DNA from: Periplaneta americana
Taxonomy: Eukaryota; Arthropoda; Insecta; Blattodea; Blattidae
Length of the DNA: 64,000 nucleotides
NCBI RefSeq assembly: GCF_040183065.1
Contig: NC_091117.1
Span: 99,513,001-99,577,000, forward strand
Reading direction: 5' to 3'
Below, in pieces: positions 20,834 to 34,882 of this stretch. The notes under the pieces were generated by a model, which saw nothing but the letters and a program-made list of their open reading frames with translations, did not search any database and was not told the DNA's origin. The first letter of the stretch is position 1. Each line of letters starts with the position of its first letter. The translations under genes were made by a program, and so were the position numbers.

Positions 20834-22724
20834 CAGAGTCTAAAACATACAGTCGCGCAACTCATACGTATAAAATATGCCAACATTTGACAGCTGGCGC
20901 GACAGTAGCCCTCTAGCGGCAGGCAAGTTAAAAGTGTGCACACGACATATGATAACACATCAGAAAACGGGTTTTGCGTAATTTATTTTATATTTTTATG
21001 CTATACAATAAGTGTATATGGTTCTTATTAATTTTACTTTAGAATCCTAGAAGAATTTCACACGCAGTTAATCTACAAGTTTCAGAAGCTGGGAACAAAC
21101 GTAATTCTTTCTGTTCCTTACAACTGAATCATGGCCCTGATCACGTATCATGGTTTGAAATAATATAATTGTTTGTACGTGGACGGTTAATTCAATTCAT
21201 TCCTAAATATATTTATGAACCATTGAAACTCTATATTTCCTGTGAGAAGAGTCAAAATTGTAGGGTATATCTCGTAGGGTACATCGCGTGGTGAACTCCT
21301 TTCCCTATTTCCTGAGAAATTAACTATTTTCCATACCGCAAATTGGGGTAAACTCGGCCGCTGAGGTAAACTTAAAAATAAAAAAGGGGAAGATTTAAAC
21401 CTTAATTTGACAGACATTGATTTATGAAGTTCATTATTTTTCCATTTTTATTATTATTATTTTGAGTCGCTAATAGTGCTGATATTATGGCTTAAGTTTT
21501 TATGGAGAGTTTACCGCATTTTACATTACATTTCCAGTTTTCACAAATAAACTTAGTTTTAACTTACCCTACCTATATAACACGTAATTTACATGCACTT
21601 ACTGTTATAATGACGTACGTGAGAACAAATGAATACACAATTTTGTTGAAAAAATTGTAACTTCAATTAACTCAGTAAATGTAGGCCTAATTTTATTTTC
21701 AGAGCAGAAGTGGTGTAAGTCAAAAATGAGTAATGAGGGTTAAAGTAAACTTTCTGTAAAATACAGCGCAAAGTAGCAGTTAATATTGAATTTATTTAAA
21801 CTATTAGTAGTCAGTGAATAGCACGAAGGATATATTAATTGCTACTTTGCGTTATATTTTACAGAATTTTTACTTTAAACCTCATTACCTAATTTTGACT
21901 TATACCACTTCTGCTCTGAACGGCTCAAATAATCACTGGTAATGTAAAATCAACACCAATAACAGTCATGCAAATTATTACACAAAAGATTGCTTTTTAT
22001 ATTAAATTTAAAAAGGCTCTTTTATTTCTTGAGAACCTAATACGTCTGTCACATGAATCTACACCAACACATCAGAAATTTATCGACACTGTCTGGATTT
22101 ATTCAAGAAGTGAATATTTTGCAAAATGATTATAATACGCCATAAATTCTTGAAAAATTAACACCATAATCCCTACTTGAATGCAATATAACATTCAACT
22201 TTTGAAAAATATAAAGAAAAAAAACACGAATACAAAAATTATGTAACTACTTGCATTAAAAACTGTAGATACATTATCCAAAATCGGAATGGTTACACAT
22301 TTACACATGATCTCTGCAAAACAATAATATACTGTAACAGGTATTTACTTTGTTTTTATTTAAACTCTCCTTCCTGACATACAAATGGGTAACTGATAAC
22401 TAATAAATGTTTTATAGAACACAATACGTAGGCTACCTACAGCGTGGATTATAGGTTATGACTGAGTTATGATTTTCTCTTAGTCTTTAGGGAATCTGAA
22501 GAACGACAAATTCTGAGATTTAAACTTGTTGTTAATGCAATTTTAGTCATTGCACACATTGCCTTTATTCCGACGCATGATTAAAACGTTATTATAACAT
22601 CTCGCATACCTTTAACGCACATGCTGGCTGTATGACCAGTGCCTTGCCTGCCGCTTGAGCGCTAGTGTCGTGAATGTTGGCAAAAAAAGTGTTGAAGTTG
22701 CGCGACTGTATATATTAGACTGTG
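20834..22724. mobile_element. 1.9-kb TIR element, tandem copy 1 (unclassified family)
   Basis: Begins CAGAGTCTAAAACATACAGT and ends as the complement of CACAGTCTAATATATACAGT. The two ends match imperfectly over about 90 bp (shared CGCGCAACT, TGCCAACATT, AGCGGCAGGCAAG). CTAATAC flanks it at 20827-20833 and 22725-22731. The interior has no credible transposase; its frames (for example 21187-21417 minus) lack recognisable motifs. A 219-bp inverted-repeat unit sits inside at 21700-21918. A 7-bp duplication with these ends does not let me name a superfamily. The second copy follows directly after the shared heptamer. Confidence 0.75.
21700..21918. repeat. Nested long inverted repeat (MITE-like) in copy 1
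   Basis: CAGAGCAGAAGTGGTGTAAG opens the unit and its complement closes it; arms of about 85 bp pair through TAATGAGG, TACAGCGCAAAGTA and similar blocks around a ~50-base centre. The same unit is at 23622-23841. Its ends match those of the outer element at 58100-63432. Confidence 0.85.
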
Positions 22725-23621
22725 CTAATACCACAGTCTAATAGATACAGTCACGCAACTCATACGTATAAAATATGCCAACATTTGACAGCTGGCGCGA
22801 CAGTAGCCCTCTAGCGGCAGGCAAGTTAAAAGTGTGCACACGACATATGATAACACATCAGAAAACGGGTTTTGCGTAATTTATTTTATATGTTTATGCT
22901 ATACAATAAGTGTATATGGTTCTTATTAATTCTACTTTAGAATCCTGAAAGAATTTCACTCGCAGTTAATCTACAAGTTTTAGAAGCTGGATATAAACGT
23001 AATTCTTTCTGCTCCTTACAACTGAATTATGGCCCTGATCACGTATCATGGTTTGAAATAATATAATTGTTCGTGCGTGGTCGGTTAATTCAATTCATTC
23101 CTAAATATATTTATGAATCATTGGAACTTTGTATTTCCTGTGAGAAGAGTAAAAATTAGTAGCTTCAAAATTGTAGGGCATATCTCGTAGGGTACATCGC
23201 GTGGTGAACTCCTCTCCCTATTTCCTCAGAAATTAACGATTTTGCATACCGCAAATTGGGGTAAACTCGGCCGCTGAGGTAAACTTGAAAATAAAGAAAA
23301 GGGGTGGATTTAAACATTATTATGAAGTTCATTATTTTTCCATTTCTTAAGAACCGGTATTTCCTTTATTATTTTGAGTCACAAATAGTGCTGATGTTAG
23401 GCCTATGGTTTAAATTTTTATGGCAAGTTTACCGCATTTTACATTACATTTCTAGTTTTCACACATAATGCCTAATTTTAACTTATCCTACCTATATAAT
23501 ACCTAATTTACATGCACTTACTGTTAATATGACGTAGGTGAGAACAAATAAATGAACATACAATTTTGCTAAAAAATTGTAACTTCAATTAACTCAGAAA
23601 ATTTAGGCCTAATTTTATTTT

Positions 23622-23841
23622 CAGAGCAGAAGTGGTGTAAGTCAAAAGTGGGTAATGAGGGGTTAAAGTAAACATTCTGTAAAATACAGCGCAAAGTGGC
23701 AGTTAATATTGAATGTATTTAAACTATTAATAGTCAGTGAATAGCACGAAGGATATATTAATTGCTACTTTGTGCTGTATTTTACAGAATTTTTACTTTA
23801 AACCTCATTACCTGATTTTGACTTACACCACTTCTGCTCTG
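23622..23841. repeat. Nested long inverted repeat (MITE-like) in copy 2
   Basis: Counterpart of 21700-21918, same ends and centre, with scattered substitutions; it was present before the 1.9-kb unit duplicated. Confidence 0.85.
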
Positions 23842-24310
23842 AACGGCTCAAATAATCACTGGGAATGTAAAATCAACACCAATAACAGTCATGCAAATTA
23901 TTACACAAAAGATTGCTTTTTATATTAAATTTAAAAAGGCTCTTTTATTTCTTGAGAACTTAATACGTCTGCCACATGAATCTACACCAACACAGAAATT
24001 TATCGACACAGTCTGGATTTATTCAAGAAGTGAATATTTTGCAAAAGGATTACTATACTCCATGAATTCTTGCAAAATTAACACCATGATACCTACTTGA
24101 ATGCTATATAACATTCTTGAAAAATATAAAGAAAAAAACACGAATACAAAAATTATGTAATTACTTGCGTTAAAAACTGTAGATATATTGTCCAAAATCG
24201 GAATGGTTACACATTTAAACATATGATTTCTGCAAAAAAAAATAATATACTGTAACAGGTATTTACTTTGTTTTTATTTAAACTGTCCTTCCTTACGTGC
24301 AAATAGGTAA

Positions 24311-26522
<2,212 letters not shown>

Positions 26523-26912
26523 TAATAAATGTTTTATAGAACACAATACGTAGGCTACCTACAACGTGGATTATAGGTTATGACTGAGTTATGATTTTCT
26601 CTTGGTCTTTAGGGAATCTGAAGAACGACAAATTCGGAGATTTAAACTTGTAGTTACTGCAATTTTCGTCATTGCACACATTGCCTTTATTCCGACGCAT
26701 TATTAAAACGTTATTATAACATCTCGCATGCCTTTAAAGCACGTGCTGGTTGTATCAACCCTATGACCAGTGCCTTGCCTGCCGCTTGGGCGCTAGTGTC
26801 GCGAATGTTGGCAAAAAAAGTGTTGAAGTTGCGCGACTGTATATATTAGACTGTGCTAATACTTCATGCATCTTCTACACTGCCTGCTGGATCACATCCT
26901 GTGGATGTTTAC

Positions 26913-26959
26913 ACCAAAGAGTTTGTAATATATAATGTAAGTATTACAAACTCTTTGGT
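26913..26959. repeat. 18-bp perfect hairpin near P-like left end
   Basis: ACCAAAGAGTTTGTAATA (26913-26930) and its complement (26942-26959) around an 11-base loop, between the terminal repeat and the subterminal word. Confidence 0.9.
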
Positions 26960-27821
26960 TTACACTGCCTGCTCAATCAACGCTTATGTGCAAGTCTTGG
27001 AAAAAGTTATTTTGCCGCTAGGTGGCAGGTAGTGCCCACCACTATTAACATTATCAGTATATGCAAAGTACCCTAAAATAACTATTATTACGAAGTCTCA
27101 AGTACCAGAAAAGACAAGGCCTTAGGGAAACGATGGTCCAGGGTGTCCGAATCCATCCGCAATGCTTAATATGTAATATTATTAATACTGAACTTAAAAG
27201 TTATTTTTTTCTAAGCGATATTACATCCAAACAAGTAGGCCTATACTTGCTTTAGGCGTTACTAAAATTATTATTAAAATCAATTAACGTAATAAAAATA
27301 ATATCTGAAACTTATATATAATATTTCAACAAGTTTAAACATATTTACGAAAAAATATATGCTTCCTTTAACCGAGCTAAGAGATTATTGGAAATCACGG
27401 TTTGAATTAACGACAGTATGGTGGTATCTTCCTGCAGTTTCTTTCAATCCATGAAATTGTTATACGGACACTTGGTCTACTGTTTTATTAAGTTCAGTAT
27501 TGCCAGAAAGTAACTTCCCCATATATAAAAAGGCCCATTTGAAGTGTGATAAATTTTGCGCTCATTAAAAAATTCTCCTCCCTCCCCGAAAAGAAATGCC
27601 GAGTAAAATACTGTAAACAGATCATTTACCCCGTACTTTTGGAAATATTAATTTACAATTCAATGTGCTTTACGATATATTGTATTCTGATCCTTTCCAC
27701 TTCATGTTGCTGTAATATAATAGAGGACAGATAAGTTACACTTAAAATGAGAAGAAATTACCTTTATTAAGATATTAATAGGAAAATTTATGTAAGTGAA
27801 CTTATGTTATGTTATCTAAGT

Positions 27822-29825
27822 TTATAATTTGAGAACCTTCCTGGACAACGGTTTAACTTGACTAGAGAATCGAAACACTTTGTTGGTGTGTCTCTTTCCG
27901 ATGTTACTGAGGAGTGGTTTCACAAACTTCTGCAGTACAATACGTGCTACAAGCACCTGATGGCTCTCCTCATTAGAACACTTTAGGATATCACTCTGTT
28001 CCAGAGATGGAAGAACGTAATTTGTTATTGTCTGACGTAAGTGTGCAGACTTCATGCAGTAAGGTAATACACCTTCAACGAACTTCTGCAAGGTTATAAT
28101 TAAGCTCACAAAATCTGGTTTTGGGCATCGAAGACCTCCTTTATCTAATTTATGTATAAGTCCCATCAAAGGCGCTGCTGTTGGCGGGATCGATACATTG
28201 TTTACGCAGGAACTGCATGATGTTTTTTTCCTCTGTCACACGCACAAGATATCCGCAGACCAATGCTTGGGATGCTGTTTCCAGATTGATGAAGACAGGT
28301 ATACAAGGCTCGGAAATACTTTCGAATAAAACAGAGATATGCTGGAGAAGAATAACAGTAGTCTGTGAAGATATATCACAGTTATTTTCTTCACGAGACA
28401 ATCCCTTTCCAGTCATCTCTGATCTCTCCTCATGAGCGATATTAGCATCTGGTGCCGAAATGAAAAGGCCAGATTTTAAAATTCTTTTTATTGCATTTTG
28501 AGCTGTCCTTGAGTCTGTCATGTCATTCCATCCTCCACCCATTCTTATAGCACTGAACATTGCTTCCACTGGATCGACAGAAAAAGCCCGTGTCAATACA
28601 TAGAAAAAGCCATTCTGTAGAAGATGAACGATGCAAGAAGCTGTCGATTCAGCTGTCAAAATTAGGGCGCCATGAGTTTCTTTTGTCAACCCTTTTAAAT
28701 TACGGGTTTTTGATTCAGTTTGTAGCTCATTAATATAGTCACAAAAATCATCTTTCAACCACCGGAGACGGTCGTCGCCTGCAGAATAGAACATCATACT
28801 ATCTGGATTGCTTCGTCGTAGATGTGTTTTATCGCTTATGTCGTGTACAGTGAAAAATTTGTACACATTTTTCATGAAACGTATTGTTGGTCCTGCTTCT
28901 GAAAAATTTACCCGAGATGTCAGACGTAAATGATTCTCCTTCATATAGTCCAAAGTGCTTGTAACTTCCGGTGAAAATGTCTGTACAGCATAAAGAACGT
29001 TCATTTTCTCAAAGGAACTGGGTTCGACATGCTTCCTCGTTAGAAATCGAATGGATTTCACAGCTAAGTCCTTTTGTATCCTGTATATTTCCTTGATGAA
29101 TTTTGAACTGATCGTTCCTTCTCTGTCTGCCATATCATGGTCTAGAAATTGTGAACGGATGTTTTTGATGATGTGACAGTAATCAAAACAAATATAAATT
29201 AAGTTGCAAGTTACATGGGTGTACTACGCAAGTCTGTAGATCTCCGCCACCTAAACCCTTAAACATAGCAGTATTAGTTCTATGGTTATCAGTTACAAGC
29301 CGAAGCACATGAAATCCACAGTCTTCTACAGCTTTCAACACTTGCTGAACTAATAAGAGCAGATCATTTCCTTGCAAATTTCGTACCAGGAAATATGCTG
29401 CTGGTATTGTGTACTTGGTGGATAATCCATGAATAACCAAACACAGAAGTTTGTTGGTAAGACGGGATTTATTCCTATTTCTTTATTATAAATTTCTTCA
29501 GCTTCGACTAAACCAAAAACTTTTTCCTCTTCTTTATTATAAAGCAAGCGTTCTTTTATTGCCATCTCATCGCATATAAGAGAAACTACTTTCTCAATTT
29601 CATTCAGTTTTGTGGCTTCTAACTTACGTGTCTGTATAATTAAATGGGAAACACCAACGCCACATTCCGTTGAGCCCATATACCTATCTAATGTGCTGCG
29701 CGACGGTGCTTGTACTAATTTCAAAATTCTTCCAAAGTCGTAGCCTTTAGGAGACGATATTCGCCAACATAAGTAGTATCGAATAGTTGGCTTGGACCAT
29801 TTTTTTAATTTCTAATTTAAACCAA

Positions 29826-29873
<48 letters not shown>

Positions 29874-30509
29874 GCCATTTTGTCGCCATCATGTGCTGAT
29901 TTCTTTATGTTCTCTACTGACTTTCTCTCAGTATAGTTATTAAGTTCTTCCTTCGCCTCTTGAACTTCCTTCTCTATTTCCACAATTTTGTTTTCAAGTC
30001 TGTACACTTTCGCTCGAAGATTTTTATTTATTTTTTATGATATTCCAGTTCACTTAATCTTAGAGTATTTACTTGAACAGCAACTGGAATCTATGTTTAC
30101 ATCTGCCTTGTCTTTTATAATTCCGGCTTCAACGTCTTTCTCACGATATTCGGCTTCAATGTCCTCCTGACACTGTGTAGTCAATCTTGAGATTTTGTTC
30201 TTCTCGGAGGATGATGAACTCGAGTTTCTGGCTTTTCTCTTCCTCTTGTTAGAAGGATATCCAGGAAATATACTTGGTATCGATAAATTTTTTCAGTTTC
30301 CTATATTTCGTATCTTTGAAGTGTGAACTACACACACATGAACGATCAGAAGGAATCCACTTACTTCCTCTTGTGTCACCTTCTCTTGGTATAATATTTA
30401 ACCACTTTTCCCGCAGCTCACTATTAGATGGAAATTCATGAAATGATAATCTTCTGAATTTCAGTTTTCCTCTGTGCGCTTTGCAGAAAGGGACACAACA
30501 AGACACCAT
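27822..30509 (-). pseudogene. P-element-type transposase with THAP domain, multiply broken
   Basis: Reading minus from ATG at 30507-30509: a THAP zinc finger in 30249-30509 (MVSCCVPFCKAHRGK, FHEFPS, W in REKWLNII, SDRSCVCSSHF), normally the DNA-binding domain; a Ser/Lys-rich linker (30030-30240); a coiled-coil-like stretch (RLENKIVEIEKEVQEAKEEL, about 29890-30010) expected to mediate multimerisation; then, after a TA/CA microsatellite, an RNase H-like region (RSTLDRYMG and CDEMAIKERL in 29350-29724; VTDNHRTNTAMFKGLGG in 29183-29440); an intact 327-codon stretch 28150-29133 covering the insertion domain and carboxy region (VDPVEAMFSAIRMGGG near 28560); and a tail in 27822-28169. Frame changes occur near 30250, 30030, 29740, 29400, 29140 and 28160. 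The product would be a cut-and-paste transposase; this copy cannot encode it as read. Confidence 0.88.
29828..29873. repeat. (TA)n(CA)n microsatellite inside the P-like gene
   Basis: About 15 TA then 8 CA dinucleotides interrupt the transposase frame right after the coiled coil (codons for HDGDKMA). Confidence 0.97.
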
Positions 30510-30869
30510 TGAAAATATATTATAATAAAATTAATATTGGTACTTCAGGAAACGAAGTTTTATATCTCATAAAATTAAATGTATTTCAACTCGAATGTTC
30601 CTTCCTTCCATGTATTTTAAAGAAGAAAATCATATCATTAATAAATAATCACTTACAAACACTGTAATTACTTATAAGATGTAAAATAAAACAGTATAAT
30701 TATTTCTACACATTTAGTACAGCCAAATCAACGGCAGTTACTTGCTGCGCTCTAGTGTCGAAACTGGACAATAATGGTTCACGCGAAACTCAATGCTAAG
30801 CAAGAGGAATGAGCAGGCAGTTACGCATCGATAAGATGCGATCCAGCAGGCAATGATCTTCTATAACGG

Positions 30870-31054
30870 CAAGACAATGTCAAGCAACAAAGGTAGTTTG
30901 GAGAGAATGGTGCACAGGAGGAAGCTGAAGTTTTCTAATTAATCAAATGATGAAGGAAGTAATTCCAGCTCTGATTATGAATATTTGCCACTTTCTGAAG
31001 AAGAATTAACATAAAAAACTGAAATATAGTTAAGTGTTGCTTGGCATTATATTG
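30870..31054 (+). other. Unassigned, possibly decayed coding scrap
   Basis: About 30895-31010 reads an acidic Ser-rich peptide (SDYEYLPLSEEEL) with a stop. It may belong with 31700-32110 as one old repeat ORF split by the SINE. The word TTGCTTGGCAT...TTGCCCT recurs near 31037, 31475 and 31505. Confidence 0.3.
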
Positions 31055-31306
31055 CCCTTAGAATGTTTTTTTTTTTAGTTGGTTATTTAACGACGCTGTA
31101 TCAACTACTAGGTTCTTTAGCGTCGATGAGATTGGTGATAGCGAGATGGTATTTGGCAAGAACCCTATGTTTGGGGAAAACCTCGGAAAAAACCCAACGA
31201 GGTAATCAGCCTAAGCGGGGATCGAACCCGCGCCCGAGCGTAACTTCAGACCGGCAGGCAAGCGCCTTAACCGACTGAGCCACGCCGGTGGCTCCCTTAG
31301 AATGTT
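31055..31306 (-). mobile_element. SINE, family B, with 13-bp target duplication
   Basis: SINE 31068-31293, minus strand: head GCCACCGGCGTGGCTCAGTC with A-box TGGCTCAGTCGG and B-box GGTTCGATCCC, body GTTGGGTTTTTTCCGAGG, and tail GTTGATACAGCGTCGTTAAA TAACC, then an 11-base A tail (T on +). CCCTTAGAATGTT is at 31055-31067 and 31294-31306. It is the most complete family B copy here. Confidence 0.93.
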
Positions 31307-31699
31307 AACTGTAGATGTGTTGCTTGGACAAAGTACGCATTTCATTTAAAAAAAAACATGTTTCTAATTGCTTTTTCATTATTTATTTAAAGTAATAATA
31401 CTGTCCATTAATGTCTAATGTTTTGTTCCTTTTATTACCTTATGTGAGTCAAGATATTCTTAAATTTCAAATTGTTGCTTGGCATTTTCTTGCCCTAAAT
31501 TTTTGCAATATGTTTCTTGGCATTCTCTTCTCCTAAATATTTAATATTTTTGAGTGCATTGCCATATTATTGAATTGCCATCAAGTAGATTTCTGAGTAA
31601 TGTAAACATATGAACTAATTTGATTTTTATAATACAGTATTTTATTTCTGGAAGAAAAAATTCATTATTAAAATATTGTTTCAACTATATCAGTAATAC

Positions 31700-32110
31700 A
31701 TTTCCTTCAAGATGACAATAGAACTATCTTGCCACGAGAAGAAGAAAAAGAGTTAGCTCATGGCAGATCTTCATTCAATAGTCCTGAAAAACTACCTACA
31801 TTGAGGAAGCGGGTATCTCTTCGGCAGTATTGAGGTCGGTCATATAAAGCGAAGGTACAAGAAGAATTCCCCCGAAAATTGCTACAAGCAATATACTTTT
31901 ATTTTCAGAGTTAAAATTAATGGAAGGTCAGTGAGAGTTTGGAAAAAAAAATCATGTATGAGCATTGATGGTCTTCAAAATCATAGAGGACGAATAAACA
32001 ACAGTAGAATGAATATGGAGTTTGAAGAGATTTCTTGGAAGAAATGGAACGCAAGTACCATGATTGTAGACAGAAAAATGTGGGACTTCTGAAAATAAAG
32101 AAAATCAAAC
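31700..32110 (+). pseudogene. Decayed repetitive ORF with a NGRSVRVWKK segment
   Basis: Plus-strand text gives DDNRTILPREEEKELAHGRS (31715), a stop, then KINGRSVRVWKKKSCMSIDG and LQNHRGRINNSRM (31915-31990). A segment reading NGRSVRVCKKFFxxTLxIxxRR is common in uncharacterised insect repeat ORFs, and this looks like a relative. I cannot name the family. Confidence 0.35.
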
Positions 32111-32322
32111 TTACAGATGTAATGAAGCTAATGGAATAATATGTCCCCCAATCCACCATGGCTTTTATCTCAACTTGATATCTGATGGTGATTGTGATGA
32201 TGAGGAATATGATGTGAAAGGTGTATAGGGTATTTCAAAAATCAACTTAAACATTAAACCGCTATAAATATTATAATATTTGAGATAGGGAAAAAACAAA
32301 AACATCACAGTGCTGGGCAAAC

Positions 32323-32766
32323 AACAGGGTTTACAAAACATTGGGAAGATGTCCGTCGTTCTCTTGTTCAACGTAGAGAATTCTGTCTGCGACAACATGC
32401 ACAGCATTTTGCAGATAATGTCTTGGAATATTGGCAATTTCTTGCGAGATGGCATCTTTCAGTTGAAGTAGGGTTGTTGGATGTGTCAGGAAACCTCGTT
32501 CTTTAAGGTAACCCCACAACCAAAAAGTCGGTCGGATTAAAATCTGGAGAACGCGGAGGCCACATTGTTGGAAAGTGCCTACTGATGATACGATCGCCAA
32601 AAATCTGCGTAATTAACTGTTTTGCAGGGATAAAGATGTAAGGTGGAGCGCCATCTTGCATGAAGATTGTTTTCCATATCGTGATTCCTTAGTCTGGGGA
32701 TGACGAAGTTCTGTAACATGCTGTAATAGCGCTCCCCGTTTACTGTAAGTCTGTCTTATTCCATTA
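32323..32766 (-). pseudogene. Mariner-like transposase carboxy half (left arm)
   Basis: Minus strand, several frames: GALLQHVTELRHPQTKESRY near 32720, MQDGAPPYIFIPAKQLITQI near 32640, then open from 32600: TMW, RSPDFNPTDFWLWGYLKERG, ISQEIANIPRHYLQNAVHVV and a stop at 32331. QDGAPP holds the second catalytic aspartate and SPDFNPTDFWLWGYLK the third acidic position of this Tc1/mariner-type DDE family. A frame change lies near 32560-32600. The amino half is missing because the SINE and the fold-back junction intervene. Confidence 0.75.
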
Positions 32767-33022
32767 TTGTCCACACCTGTGAAGTAACGGTTAGCGCGTC
32801 TGGCCAGGAAACTAGGTGGTCCGGGTTCGATTCCCAGTAGGGGCAAGTTATCTGGTTGAGGTTTTTCTGGGGTTTTCCTTCAACCCAATATGAGCAAATG
32901 CTGGGTAACTGTCGGTGCTGGACCCCGGACTCATTTCACCGGCATTATCTCCTTCATTTCATTCAGACGCTAAATAACCTGAGATGTAGATAAAGCTTCG
33001 TAAAATAACCTACTAAAAATTA
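32767..33022 (+). mobile_element. SINE, family A, in the centre of the fold-back element
   Basis: Full-length plus-strand copy: ACGGTTAGCGCGTCTGGCC head, B-box GGGTTCGATTCC, GGGGCAAGTTATCTGG, CTGGACCCCGGACTCATTTC, tail TTCAGACGCTAAATAACC ... CGTAAAATAACC. No clear target duplication. Confidence 0.88.
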
Positions 33023-33067
33023 ATGGTAAAGTTAACATGCGTAACTGAGTTTCGTTTTCCGACCAAA

Positions 33068-33325
33068 GTCATCAGTAGGCACTTCCCATAAATTTGGCCT
33101 CCGCGTTCTCCAGATTTCAATCCGACCTACTTTTGGTTGTGGGGTTACCTTAAATAACGAGTTTTCCTGACACATCCAACAACCCTACTGCAATTGAAAG
33201 ATGCCATCTCTTAAGAAATTGCCAATATTCCAAGACATTATCTGCAAAATGCTGTGCATGGTGTCGCAGACAGAATGCTGTACGTTGAACAAGAGAACAA
33301 CGGACATCTTCCCAACGTTTTGTAA
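33068..33325 (+). pseudogene. Mariner-like transposase carboxy end (right arm)
   Basis: Inverted counterpart of the left arm from ATCAGTAGGCACTTCCC (33071). Plus strand reads RSPDFNPTYFWLWGYLK then a TAA, and ANIPRHYLQNAVHGVADRML and VEQENNGHLPNVL with a stop at about 33325. It has more damage than the left arm (Y replaces D in the DFWLWG block). Confidence 0.7.
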
Positions 33326-33430
33326 ACCCCGTTGTTTGCCCAACACTGTGATGTTTTTGTTTTTTCCCTATCTCAAATAATGTAATATTTATAGGGGTTT
33401 AATATTTGAACTGACTTTTGAAATACCCTA

Positions 33431-34752
33431 TATTTTAGGTTACTGTTTGTCAAGTTTCTTTGTCTTAAAAATGGTAAATAATAGTTGAAAATATAACATT
33501 TCTAATGTCAATAAAACTTCACACTATATAATTAGTAATTGTTTTGGCCAAGACAGTGTCAAGCCACAGAACAGTATACATTATACATTAAAATGTAAAA
33601 TTTGTAATATAAAATAATAAAAAATATGTATAATATATTTCATATTTTCATTAAAAATGTATCAGGGAAATTAATTATATCTATAGAATCAAAATTTAAC
33701 TTTTTCTGTGATTTGAGAATTTGATCAAACATTCAACTTGCATTATCTCTGAAGTGTAAAAATGTGTCTTGGCATTTCTTGCTGGGACCCCCTCAATTCT
33801 CTGACCAGAAGTCTGGACGGAATACGGTCATGAGGACAGAGGCGATAAGGCAAAGTGGACGGTGCTTCATTTAAAATAATGCAAAGAATTAAAATCTGAA
33901 CGCGCCGTACGGATCTGTTCCGGTATGTGAGCGCCTACCTTTACTTCATGTTCGCCCGCATGCGAATGATGTAGCAAGAACACGATTTACGATATGCAGT
34001 AGTAGGCTGTGGTTTCATAAAAATTGTGTGATTGTAGTCATGAAAAATTTATTGAACGTACTTATTTATCCGTAATGAGGCATTACATACTCTTCATTAT
34101 TAATTTGGTTGGTTAATTGTTAAATACGAGTATTTTAATGTTAGGCCTAATGTTTCATTTCTGAAGTCTGATTATTGTAATATGTAGCTAATCGGCGATG
34201 TATGCAATGGAGGGGTAAATGAACTGGCCTACTTGTCTCATAAGTGGTGTCATATTGGTAGGCCTATCACTTGTGAGGCTCAGACCTGTCTTCGGACAGT
34301 TGATTTAACAACACAACAATGTTTTATTTGGATTGATTTATTTAAGCTTGGTGAAATCGGCCATTAGTCTTCTAGTAAATTGTATTTACGAGTATTTTTA
34401 TCCTAATTTCATTATGCTAATTTCTGTACAGACGTTACACGCAACCATAGACATTTCTTCAAATCCCTTTTCAATTTCAGTGGCCTAATAGTAATTTAAA
34501 AATGAATTACTGGTTGATTATTGATAAGCAAACTAAATGAATGATTGACATTAGTATTATTTAATCATTAATTTTCTTTTACAGAATGTAATATTCTGAA
34601 CTAAAAACCTGATAAATAACTTTCCCCTTACAGACCCGTGTATTAAAAAGAACTTCACAACTTTATAAGCTTATAGAAATTTATCCAAATGTCTTGCAGA
34701 AATGGTTAAAATGTTATTTTAAAGCGAAACACAACAAATTCATACCAAGCAG
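33431..34752. other. Noncoding, nothing firm recognised
   Basis: AT-rich with short frames only. Near 34240-34300 a GGTAGGCCTATCACTTGTGA block resembles a dispersed repeat also hinted at near 20158. Confidence 0.35.
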
Positions 34753-34882
34753 TTATTTTGGTTCGATATGGCTTCCGTTTGTAATAAGACAGGCACCCAA
34801 CCTGAAGTCAGTCTCCTGTCACACACGAGCCAGTAGATCAGGAGTCACTCCTGCAACTGCGGCAGTATTTCGAGTTCTCAGC

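Larger units (their letters stand above)
26870..30863 (-). mobile_element. P-like (THAP transposase) element with 8-bp duplication
   Basis: Element 26878-30855 (3978 bp) sits between exact octamers ATCTTCTA (26870-26877, 30856-30863). Left end CACTGCCTGCTGGATCACAT and right end (complement) CATTGCCTGCTGGATCGCAT form ~30-bp terminal repeats with about seven mismatches. Both sides also carry a subterminal inverted word ACTGCCTGCTCA (26964-26975 left; 30810-30821 right). CA-starting ends, 8-bp duplications and subterminal inverted repeats are the known architecture of P elements. It inserted 7 bp beyond the CTAATAC that closes the tandem element, so it postdates or is independent of that array. 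The gene inside is broken. Confidence 0.92.
32226..33430. mobile_element. Fold-back mariner-like element with two transposase 3' arms
   Basis: Element 32228-33428 begins GGGTATTTCAAAAATCAACT and ends with its near complement, with TA on both outer sides (32226-32227, 33429-33430). The arms stay inverted copies of each other for more than 300 bp and each encodes the carboxy end of the same transposase: left arm minus, right arm plus. A family A SINE occupies the centre. Both arms are 3' halves; no 5' half is present, so it is an inverted-duplication derivative. Confidence 0.8.

Noticed and set aside
31220-31290. Functional tRNA gene
   Set aside because: The cloverleaf-like part is the head of a SINE with body, tail and a target duplication; the same applies to heads at 11830, 17000, 17640, 32775 and 43905.
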